Positions 55,993 to 64,000 of a stretch of 64,000 nt of DNA are shown here, piece after piece. The position numbers and the translations under genes were made by a program. Every line of letters starts with the position of its first letter. Within the stretch, counting starts at the first letter, position 1. Source of the stretch: Liolophura sinensis (lineage: Eukaryota > Mollusca > Polyplacophora > Chitonida > Chitonidae). The notes under the pieces were generated by a model. It ran no database searches. It had not been told where the DNA came from and was given only the letters and a program-made list of their open reading frames with translations. The DNA is taken from assembly GCF_032854445.1 (NCBI RefSeq), contig NC_088307.1, forward strand, positions 5,024,001-5,088,000. Reading direction: 5' to 3'.

Positions 55993-58900
55993 GCAAACTT
56001 ACGACAAACAGAGATTTTCAGTCTTGTTAACTTTCATGATGATATCTGTGATGTCATGCAGCTCAGGAAAGATGTTTTTCTTGTTAATAAGTCGTCTGAT
56101 TTTCTTGTTTATCTCCGGGAATCTGGTACCTACAAGACGACACAAAGACCAGGTTGTAAGGCTAAAACAACAACGTACCAACGAAAGTTTTTGTAAATCT
56201 GGTACCTACAAGGCGACACAAAAAGCAGGGGAGCTAAAAAGTCTAAACCAAGGAAATGAAATGTTGATGGTCCAAAGGACGTGATTTCCTAGTGAGATCG
56301 GCCAGATGTGAAGATTCTTGGATTTATGTTTTTATTTGTTTACCGTTTCCCACCGCGTTGAAGAAGTTTTCACTCCTAAGACTGTGATATGGTCATCCTT
56401 GGAGATCTGATGAGAATGGCATGGTAATCCATTCTTCTTAGAGATCAGCATGGCTTTAAACAATAATCATATGGGTAAATCAGCTAATTTATTCCACAGA
56501 TTTTTTATGAGTTTAGGCAAATGACATCTTTGGTTGGTTGCAGTGGTGTTTTAGTAAGACAGAACCGTGTGATATATTTCCGATTTATTTATTTATTTAT
56601 TTGGTGTATTTGCCGTACTCAAGAATATTTCACTTATACGACGGCGGCCAGCATTACAGTGGGAAGAAACTGGATAAATACCGGGGGAAACGCACGACCA
56701 TCCGCAGGTTCCTAGGAGACCTTCCCACGCACAGCTGGAGAGGAAGCCAGCATGAGGTGGACTTGAACTCACAGCGACCGCATTAGTGAGAGGCGTCTGG
56801 GTCGTTACGCTGAGCTATCGCGCTAACCAACTAAGCCACGGAGGCCCCGATATATTTCCGAGTATGTTTTCTTGTTAATATATCAGCCTTGTTATGGTTT
56901 GTCGGTCTGACGTATTGGGTCTCGGCATGTTGGTCCTCGGCCGCTTGTGTTGGAAAACGACACAAAACAATTCCTGGGTGCATTAAAGATTTGCCAGCAT
57001 CATTACTTGTTTGGGAGCTCAAACTATAGTGATGATCATATCCGATATATGCAGTGCAAGACAAAAAAATAACTAAAAAGACCGTTACATACTGAAAATC
57101 TACGGAACAAAATGCATGAATACTTTAGAATGGAAGAATATATATTGTTAAAATATCGGGGATGGACATGAGTTCAAAGGCAAATGGGGTGGTAGATATA
57201 TGTACTAGGTATTCAAAGAACAAACAAATGAACAAAAATACGAGTGGATGTGAGAGTGAAAGTATACCTGCATATAAATGCTTATCTTCTGATTGGTGCA
57301 AGTACAAAAAAGTACAAAATCTCGCCTGGGCTAAAACCCTGGCGAGCACTATCAAAGTTTTCTCGCTTACCCTCAAATCTCAACCGCTTCTCGACGGGTC
57401 GACCTGTGGTTTTCCGCCTCCCCTTAAGCTCACATAACTTTTCCCAGACTTTGACGAACTTCCTCTCCAGTTTGTCCTCGCACATGTAACACGAGTTCTC
57501 ATCATCCAGCTCATCTAACGACATCTCCTGCTTTTTTAACCTTTCTATTATATTCCTCAATTCCTGTAAAACAGGCCACATTTCAGGAATTTCATATATA
57601 TCTCCAAGCGTGGACCCGAAAAGATGACCCGAATATCTGACGTGTATTACTACGAAGGACTGACATCATATTTAAGAAATAATGGACCTACAATTTACAC
57701 TGTTAATGTTATGGTATATATGAAATGCGATGACAACACAGCATTTGAGTAATTCTAGACCAGTTAGTGTAACAGATGTAAATTACAATTAAGATCACTG
57801 CATTTTTTTTCTACGTAGTTCTGCTTAAGCTTTGGTGCTAGAGGGCCTGGAATTCGCTACTATTTAAGGATTTGCCTGAACAGTTAGGATAAAAGCTTAA
57901 CTGACGTGTGACCATTTCTGACCATACTATTGTTGTATGATGTTTTCAGCTCGCATAACGACCTAATTAAATATGTGTAATCTTGCCAGCAAAAGCATCC
58001 AAAAAGAACAGTTAAAAAAACACAGAACAATTTTCTCATGCGGCTTTCGCCAACTAAACCCGCCAAGCGGGCACCGGTTGCTTAGTCTTCTCACTTCTAC
58101 CAAAGCATGGGCCTCTCACCAATGCGGTACCTGTGAGTTCAAGTCCAGCTCATGCTGGCTTCCTCTCCTACGTGGGAAGGTCTGTCAGCAACCTGCGGAT
58201 GGTCGTGGGTTTATAATACTGGCCGTCGTCATATAAGTGGAATATCGAGTACGGCGTAAAACACCAATCAAATAAATAAATAAATAAATCTATCAAAGCA
58301 AAATTGTATGTAGTTTCCACTCTGGCTGACAAAGATTTAATCCAAGTTCTGGACATCAGCACTGAGGGCAGTACTCCTACACGTCACGCATGTTGTAAGG
58401 ACATTCCAAACAGGGTTGTTTATTCCTTGTCAACTTATGTACATCCTCTGATGTACACGTGCATAGTCAGTGTCCCAAAACTGTTTGGCTCAAAGATCTC
58501 TAAGGTCAAAGGCTTTCAACACAAACTTAGGCTAGACTAGATTTTACCCGAAAACAACAGAAGTCACGAGTTGGATTCAAACCCCATTTATACCATTGCA
58601 GAGTTCAAGCGTCGATCAGCTGCAAAAACAAGGTGTTAACTGGTTTCTCCTACTTATCCAAAATGAAAAATGATGACTTACTGCCAGATAAATCTCCTGT
58701 TGTCTGATATGTTTCTCACTGACATCTGTTTTTTTATCATCCTGGTTTTCGCTGCAAGATGGTTTTATTTTCGCTTCCTTTTTAGATGCTGACCCGGGAT
58801 TAGACGAAGTATTTGCATCCTGAACACCATTCTGAACTTTGCTGCAAGAGGGTTTAATTTTCGCTTTCTGTTTAGATGTTGACCGTGGACTTGGCGAGGC

Positions 58901-61900
58901 ATTTGCACCATTAACAGTATGCTGATCTTTGCTGTAAGATGGTTTCACTTTCACTTTCTCCTTAGATGTTGAAGCTGGCTTTGACGAGGAATTTCTATAT
59001 TCCTTTTTATCATTAACAACTGAAGCAAAATTCTTTTCTTTCTGGATAAATGGTGTATTTTCTGTCGCCCTGTTAGGTGTGGAAGCCAGCTCCGAGGGAG
59101 GGTCTACACATTTAAAGATCGAGATTGGGGTAGACACCGATTCTACCTTCGCGGGCTGAAGATTTACACGTCTAGGGATCAACTTCGAAGTACTTGAACC
59201 AGCAGTAAATGGTGAAGAATGGCACTCACTGCCATCGTCCACGGTGCCCAAAGGACTGTCCGCATCTTTCTGAACAGGAAGTTGACCGTCTGTGGCATTA
59301 GCTCTTTTGGTGACTTCAGAACTTGATCCAGTCCCTGGAGTTGTGTTACGTTTTAAGACGATCCAGACCTTGTCAGACTCTGCCGCATCGCTGTCCAGTT
59401 TGGATTTTTTAGCAGGGCTGGCAGAAGGAGAACATGTGCTGTGCGTGTGGGGGGATTCACCGTTATTTTTAGAGACTAGCTCATAGTCTGGTGCATCTAC
59501 CGGTACATCCAATACTCCCTTGCCACGGTTCGCCTTTTTCTTCGATAACTCCCCTGAGTCTGAACCAGAGCTTTTTCCACGATCCCTCTTTCTACGTTTA
59601 TGTTTGACATTCATCTTATTTTTACCGTTTATCTCGGCGGAGTATTTGCCATGGGCCTTTAACTCTTGCACAAAGTCCATAATATGGACGTACACCCTCT
59701 GCTTGTCATTGCTGATAGCGGACCTCGTAGACTGGACTAGCTTTTTAAAGTCTGATGATTCTCTAAAACTTTCATCACACTTGTTGAATAGTTTTTCAGC
59801 ATATTTACAGAAATCATCTACTTCTTGGTGATCTGTTATTAAAGGCTTCAGGAAGACCAGGAACTGTAAAACAGGACAGACACGTATATATGAATCAAGG
59901 ATATATGCATGTCAAATGAAGCAAATGGTCATCGATGGGAATTGAGGACGTGCAATGCATCTTAAATATTTAGATTCTATGGTGGACTTGAAACGGTATA
60001 ATGATGTGATGGAAATTAATTTTGAACAATAAAACGCATTTTCGTGAAATGTATTGATGTAACGTTATGTGTAACTAAACAGCTAATCTAAAATTGTACT
60101 CGGGTACTCAGAATAAAATTTGATTAAGCTACTATACATTTTTTGTGAAATCTATTCTGTAACTAAACCCATAGAACGGCAAATCTAATATTGTACTCGG
60201 ATAATCAGAATAAATATTGATTGCCCTAAAATATATTTTTGTGAAATCTATTCAGCGCAAGTGGGAAGGTCTGTCTGCAGGCTGCGGATGGTCGTGGGTT
60301 TCTTCTGGGCTTTGCCCGGTTTCCTCCACCATAAGGCTGATCTCCGTCGTATAAGTGAAATATTCTTGAGTAGAGCATAAAACACAAATTAAATAAATAA
60401 ATAAAATCTATTCTGTAACTAAACCCATAAATCTATCATTGTACTCGGATACTCGGAGTAAAAACTAATTAGCCTACAATACATTTTGGTGAGATCTACT
60501 GCAATAATATTATATTTAACCAAAACCTAAAAACAAAAAAAAGCAAAAAAAAAAAAAACACTGATGATTTAATGAAAAATGCAATTCTGCAAACAGCAGA
60601 CCTTTTCAGTTGGTATTTAATGTGGTGCCCAAGAATATTTCTTATCTAATTCTGCCGAAGCCACGGTGCTAGGGGAGCGTTTATATGAACAGTTGGAGTA
60701 AAACACAAACAGGCAAATTGACAAAAGGCCGTTACGTGTAACCATTTGTCAGTTGCCCCATTGTCGTTGCTGCTCTGGTTTTACTCTCTATGCTGTACAT
60801 CAATCACACTGTCGTCGCTGCTCTGTTTTACTCTCCATGTTGTAGTCTTTATACATAATGAGGAAACCGGAACTATTGCTGGCTGAAAAAATAATAAAGC
60901 ATACGGAAAAGAAGATATTTCTCCTTCAACAGATACTTTAGGCGGGGGAGGGGTTCCTCGTCCTTTGTCCCCTCAGAAAAATATCCTTAATTTAGAATTT
61001 GTGATTTATGAAGGCCTATTTATTTGTGTTTAATGTACTCATGAATTTAAACTTAAAAAAAAAACCCGCAGTAAATCAGAACTATTCACAAAGTACTTGA
61101 CATCTCTGTTGACTCAAATATCTAACCGAACTGCTGAGAGCCTGATTTGACCACCCTTATTAATGTTTGGTGGCTTTGCCCATATACCTTATCACAAAAA
61201 AGGGGTCTGTCCGTAGGAATTTATGTATTAATAAAGTATCTCAATGGGTGTTTAAAAAGCATAACCTTTCACTTTCTGATGTTGCACCACCGCGATATCG
61301 CAGTTCAAAGTAAGCAAAATCACGCACAATGAGACCATCGACAGCACCGCCGTGATGTTAATTATATCCAATCAGGCACTAGTTATTTCTACAACCACAG
61401 GACGTGTCTGTTTCAGCTCTGCTCAGCGGAACCGTTTTTTATTTTAACCATCAATGGGTGGGATATGAATGACAGACACGGCATGGTTTTTCCGATTGGT
61501 CGAACATGACGTCTCCCATGACCTTGTAAAAAATTCCTTTCTAGAAATTGATTTGTAAAGTTACCAAGATCATCAGAAAGAAAATGCCTGTGAAAAAATT
61601 GACTGTTTATATTTGTTTTCACCTATCTTCTTAAACCCCTCAGGTTATGTATGTATGTATGTATGGTTTAACGTGGTACTGAACTTTTTTTTCCAGTCAT
61701 ATGAGGGGTTATTAGATGTGTGTACATACACCTTGTCTTCTTGTGACAGGGTGAGTCCATGCAGTCAAACTGCTGCCGCCAATGAAGTATCATGCTGAAG
61801 ACACCAGACATGACACCCTACCCAGTCAAATTATAGTGACACCGGGCATCCAGTTCTGTTTCCTTGGTCTCACCCCTCCGCGTTGTGGGCCAAGCGAGGC

Positions 61901-63108
61901 AGCAACAAGTATCATTTTTACAGTCTTTGGTACAATCCGACCCGGAATTGGCCTTGGGCCTCCCGAATTCGAGGCGAAATCAGGTTATGTTATACGTTGT
62001 CTTTCCCTTGAAAGAAATTCACATGAGAAAAAGGGTTTTCATTTTGAATTAGAGGAGGAGACCAGAGCTCAAAAGTAGGCAGCGGAATTGAAACTGATTC
62101 TTTCACAGTTACTATTGGTTTTAACGGTGAGAATATCCAAAGTAGAAGGCTAAAGGGATAGCTATAGACAGCTGTCTGCACCCTGCTACTTGCCCTTTTT
62201 TGAACACACTGTGAGAAAAAAATACTTCTATTAATATACCGATAAAAACTTGAAAGTAGGAGCGGATTGGTCAGGTTACGATCAAAGAACACATTTTAAG
62301 GACTGCAATACGAATTCAATAGCGACAAGAACAATGTTTAGTCAACATGGCCAAGGAGGGTCCCTAAGAATAAGTGATTTCAAACTCGTACAATATGATA
62401 AATACTTAGTGCACTTACTGACAGCAGAATTTCCCGTTGACTATCACCGTTCTCGCTGACTGCTGAATTTTGACCATCAACGACTGACATAAAATCCTGT
62501 TCTTTACTACATGATGGATTATCTGTACTTTCCTTATAAGACGTTGATGTCGGTTCCGGATGGACATCTGCGCATTTGACGGCTGACACCGAATCTACCT
62601 TCACGGGCTGAAGATCTACAAGTCTAAGGGCCAACGTTAAATTACTTAAATCTGCAGCTTGTGGTGAAGAATGCCCTTTACCGTCATCTGCCGCAACAAT
62701 AGCACTGTCAGCCTCTTTCCCAGCGTTATTCTCACTGATAATGCCATCATTAGGTAAATTTATCCGAACATCCGATCCATCCTTGTTGCGATTCACCTGT
62801 TCCTTTGGTATTTCACTTGAGTCTGCACCAGAGTTTCTGTCGCCATGTCTCTTCTTAGACTTACTTCTGTCGTCTCTCTCGACGGAATGTTTTACATGGG
62901 CCTGTAACTCGGATACAAGGTGCGCGATGTAACAATGTATATTCTTCTTGCCATTGCCGATAGCTAACCTCGTAGACTGGATTAGCTGTTTAAAGTCTGA
63001 TGACTTTTTATAACTCTCATCACAGCTGTGGAATATTTCTTCTAGATATTTAATGAGTTCATTATATTCCTGGCGATCTGGTATAAATGGCCTCAAGAAG
63101 ACCAGGAA
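52429..63108 (-). CDS. DAXX: DAXX ortholog, histone H3.3 chaperone (5' end not resolved)
   Basis: DAXX deposits H3.3-H4 with ATRX at heterochromatin and binds SUMOylated partners. Coding exons in transcript order: 62419-63108, 58682-59863, 57371-57563, 56003-56129, 55246-55365, 54608-54695, 53596-53728, 52429-52661 (stop TAG at 52431-52429). All phases match, giving 2,766 nt (921 residues plus stop) without the missing start. Order: DHB bundle copy B plus linker, DHB copy A plus linker, histone-binding domain (KKQEMSLDELDDENSCYMCE ... LINKK ... FQDVGYLLKERRRQDFLI ... YDDPALTDPELEAKLERNR), then an acidic tail with a SUMO-interacting motif (DVIELSTDED). Tyr and Glu in SCYMCE match human Tyr222 and Glu225, which discriminate H3.3. 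The acidic tail is much shorter than in human. The first exon may lie beyond 63,108 or outside the window. Confidence 0.9.
53150..53400 (-). mobile_element. tRNA-like SINE, family 4
   Basis: Shares TGTCTTCTTGTG, GAGTCCATGCA, TGCCGCCA and GCCAAGCGAGGCAGCA with 61641-61990. In the last DAXX intron. Confidence 0.6.
53596..53728 (-). CDS. DAXX: DAXX exon after the histone-binding domain
   Basis: 133 nt, phase 0 in and 1 out. VFLKYVREQESEELAKQ continues the last helix (human QVISKYAMLQDKSEE), then a charged region. Confidence 0.85.
53820..54039. mobile_element. TIR element, CCCTGG..GATCAC family, copy C
   Basis: Ends GGTCCTGGGAT and ATTCCTTGGCC with inner inverted words GACTTAAGTCAAACTTTCA / TTTGACTCAAGCTTAAG. 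Diverged copy of 31966 and 45401. Confidence 0.6.
54608..54695 (-). CDS. DAXX: DAXX exon, end of histone-binding domain
   Basis: 88 nt, phase 2 in and 0 out. YDDPALTDPELEAKLERNRL corresponds to VDPALSDPVLARRLRENRSL in human. Confidence 0.92.
55114..55212 (-). mobile_element. SINE family 1 fragment next to a DAXX exon
   Basis: GATTTATTTATTTATTCGAT to GGCCAGAATTATGGTGGGAG, ending 33 bp from the exon donor at 55245. Further tail fragments occur at 54868-54938, 55445-55560 and 55776-55862. Confidence 0.7.
55246..55365 (-). CDS. DAXX: DAXX exon, histone-binding domain
   Basis: 120 nt, phase 2 in and 2 out. STFQDVGYLLKERRRQDFLI corresponds to DAFRDVGIRLQERRHLDLIY; then TFNCRLPDCV for NFGCHLTDD. 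Donor is GTTAGC. Confidence 0.9.
55938..55991. repeat. (AT)n microsatellite beside a DAXX splice donor
   Basis: About 27 AT dinucleotides ending 11 bp from the exon boundary at 56003. Confidence 0.95.
56003..56129 (-). CDS. DAXX: DAXX exon, histone-binding domain
   Basis: 127 nt, phase 1 in and 2 out. GTRFPEINKKIRRLINKKN corresponds to GTRYPEVNRRIERLINKPG in human, followed by FPELHDITDIIMKVNKTE. Confidence 0.93.
56584..56848 (-). mobile_element. SINE family 1, full-length, with perfect target-site duplication
   Basis: 265 bp from a TTTATTTATTTATTTA tail to a GGAGGCCCC head, flanked by GATATATTTCCGA at 56571-56583 and 56849-56861. The best reference copy here: A box GCTTAGTTGGTTAGCG, B box GAGTTCAAGTCC. 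Confidence 0.92.
57371..57563 (-). CDS. DAXX: DAXX exon, start of histone-binding domain
   Basis: 193 nt, phase 0 in and 1 out. ELRNIIERLKKQEMSLDEL and DDENSCYMCEDKLERKFVKV align with IRRLQEKELDLSELDDPDS and YLQEARLKRKLIRL of human DAXX. The Tyr and Glu three residues apart that select H3.3 are both present. Then LCELKGRR and a GRPVEKRLRFEG segment. Confidence 0.93.
58106..58290 (+). mobile_element. SINE family 1, partial head and deleted centre
   Basis: GGGCCTCTCACCAATGCGG, GAGTTCAAGTCCAGCTCATG, then a shortened central domain and an ACCAATCAAATAAATAAATA tail. In the intron between DHB copy A and the histone-binding domain. Confidence 0.8.
58682..59863 (-). CDS. DAXX: DAXX exon, DHB copy A
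   Basis: 1,182 nt (394 codons), phase 0-0: acceptor TTTTACAG, donor GTAAGTCA. It begins with a second four-helix bundle (FLVFLKPLITDHQEVDDF ... SSDFKKLVQSTRSAI ... FVQELKAHGKYSAE), about 53% identical to copy B over 77 residues by hand count. A long basic and Ser/Thr-rich linker (KHKRRKRDRGKSSGSDSGE, nuclear-localisation-like) follows. It has three ~30-residue repeats of KxKPSCSK type near its end, and closes QQEIYLA. Confidence 0.88.
60043..60500. repeat. About 3 x 96-bp tandem repeat interrupted by a SINE
   Basis: Units share TTGTGAAATCTATTCTGTAA, CTAATCTAAAATTGTACTCG and CAGAATAAA. The third unit is split by the SINE at 60254-60403. Confidence 0.75.
60254..60403 (+). mobile_element. SINE family 1, truncated, with target-site duplication
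   Basis: Flanked by AAATCTATTC at 60244-60253 and 60404-60413; 5' truncated at GTGGGAAGGTCTG. Confidence 0.88.
61641..61990 (-). mobile_element. tRNA-like SINE, family 4, long copy
   Basis: Tail end GTTTAACGTGGTACTGAA at the left; the body is shared with 53150-53400 and 37470-37700. In the intron between the two DHB exons. Confidence 0.6.
62419..63108 (-). CDS. DAXX: DAXX exon, DHB copy B
   Basis: 690 nt, phase 0-0: acceptor TGTGTTGCAG, donor GTAAGTGC. The first ~77 residues are the N-terminal four-helix bundle (FLVFLRPFIPDRQEYNEL ... SSDFKQLIQSTRLAI ... LVSELQAHVKHSVE), corresponding to human DAXX around FLELCKMQTADHPE ... YINELCTVLKAHS, the surface that binds ATRX. A charged Ser-rich linker follows, with one NPSCSKEQ motif, ending REILLS. 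Homologous from end to end with 58682-59863. Confidence 0.85.
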
Positions 63109-63138
63109 CTGCAACACAGAAGATACATATACAAAAAT

Positions 63139-63350
63139 GAGTTCAAGTCCAGTTCATGCGGGCTTCCTCTCTGGCCGCAGGTGGGACGGTCTTCCTGCAA
63201 TCTGTGGATAGTTGTGGGTTTCCCCCGGAATCTGTCCCGGGGGAAACAGCCCGGGCCAATCCCACGACCATCCCCATGTTGCTGCAAAACCTTCCCACAT
63301 ACGACCGGAGAGGAAGCCAGCATGAACTGTGCTTGAATTCACAGCGAGTA
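63139..63350. mobile_element. Head-to-head inverted pair of SINE fragments
   Basis: 63139-63238 reads as a plus-oriented family 1 segment (GAGTTCAAGTCCAGTTCATG to GGGTTTCCCCCGG). 63239-63350 is the same segment in minus orientation (CGGGCCAATCCCACGACCA to ATGAACTGTGCTTGAATTCA). Arms of ~100 bp meet at TCCCGGGGGA. It lies ~30 bp upstream of the DHB copy B acceptor. Confidence 0.8.
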
Positions 63351-64000
63351 ACGAGAATGAGACGGAACACGAAGAACTAAAAGATTTGACCACCGAGAAC
63401 AGTGCAGTTAAATATTCAAATTGTAAAGTGGAATATTTTGGTATATACGTGTAAAGGGAGTTTATTTTTACCCAAAACTGCATTTTTGTGAAAGCTCTTG
63501 ATCTATAATATTTGTTGATACCATAACGGTGTCAGACGGTCGTTTGAGTGTCGTTGTCGGCTTATTGTGACAATCCCCAAAAGGCCCTATGTGATGTGAG
63601 GAGGAGGCTTGTCCAAGCGAGATGAGGACTGATTACGTAGTGCTCACTTTCACTGCATGCCTATTTATTTCACGTGGAAAATTTCTCTTTACATGTCGAA
63701 CCCGTTCAAATATTCGGTATACAGTGACTGCTTAAATCCACCAAAGAGTAGATACATCAGTCTCAGTAGCCTAAGTCATCTTTAAACAGAAACACGGCCA
63801 GTTAAACTTTTAAATCGACCGAATCGATACAAGGCCTGCTATGTGTTGCACGGAGTATGTTGAGTGGAACAAAATCGATGTGCTCGATTTAAAAGTTTAA
63901 ACAGCTGAATTACAGTTAAAACAGTTGGTTTACCAATGCTGGCGCCAACGTGTCGACACTTTGGTTGACTTGGGGAATCAGTGCATACCAAATATGTGGA
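63351..64000. other. Upstream of DHB copy B; first DAXX exon not found
   Basis: I looked for a minus-strand exon ending in phase 0. The only weak candidate is ATG CAG TTT TGG at ~63482-63471 before GTAAAA, too short to trust. Otherwise featureless. Confidence 0.4.

Noticed and set aside
59520-59831. Plus-strand hydrophobic ORFs resembling signal or membrane segments
   Set aside because: Antisense of the charged DAXX exon; Lys/Glu/Asp codons read backwards give Phe/Leu/Ser-rich text.
61990-62292. Minus-strand 100-residue ORF near DHB copy B
   Set aside because: Lies downstream of the exon donor at 62418 with no homology; partly covers a SINE remnant.

Overview
This is a spliced, AT-rich animal nuclear genome segment, most likely from a marine lophotrochozoan and probably a mollusc. 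The evidence is short phase-consistent exons in long introns, two recognisable animal genes, and a very high load of tRNA-derived SINEs ending in ACACCAATCAAATAAATAAA. I associate that SINE type with molluscan genomes from memory, so the species call is inference. I see no bacterial genes, operons, rRNA or CRISPR.

Positions 1-41,618, minus strand: the 5' two-thirds or so of a large centrosomal coiled-coil gene, the invertebrate co-ortholog of vertebrate CDK5RAP2 and myomegalin (PDE4DIP) and of fly centrosomin. I reconstructed 31 coding exons with matching splice phases from an ATG at 41,618 to the window edge, giving 4,444 nt or about 1,481 residues. The CM1 motif that recruits gamma-tubulin ring complexes lies in exons 3-4 at residues ~51-98. 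The rest is a long coiled coil in which 17 consecutive exons are symmetric (phase 0-0). Exon 31 is a 1,575-nt open exon running off the left edge, so the C-terminal CM2 region is outside. Intron 1 is 13.1 kb and full of small transposons.

Positions 41,619-52,428: intergenic. It holds SINEs, MITE-like elements, a decayed Ty3/gypsy 3' end (LTR at 47,270-47,445, pol remnant to ~48,180) apparently interrupted by a TIR element, and one or two exon-like ORFs I cannot assign.

Positions 52,429-63,108 and possibly beyond, minus strand: a DAXX ortholog, the H3.3-H4 chaperone. Six downstream exons encode the histone-binding domain and a C-terminal tail with a SUMO-interacting motif. Upstream lie two large, homologous, phase 0-0 exons, each encoding the N-terminal four-helix bundle (DHB) plus a low-complexity linker. 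This tandem exon duplication is the most interesting gene-level observation. The first exon or exons are not resolved.

Repeats: one main SINE family (about two dozen copies), at least two other tRNA-like SINE families, and several short TIR families. There is also a dispersed element carrying a 10 x 84-bp tandem array (5,445-6,284) that, read on the minus strand, looks like a degenerate C2H2 zinc-finger array. Nested insertions and target-site duplications allow some relative dating.

All exon boundaries were placed by eye from splice consensus, frame and protein similarity; no alignment or transcript evidence was available.
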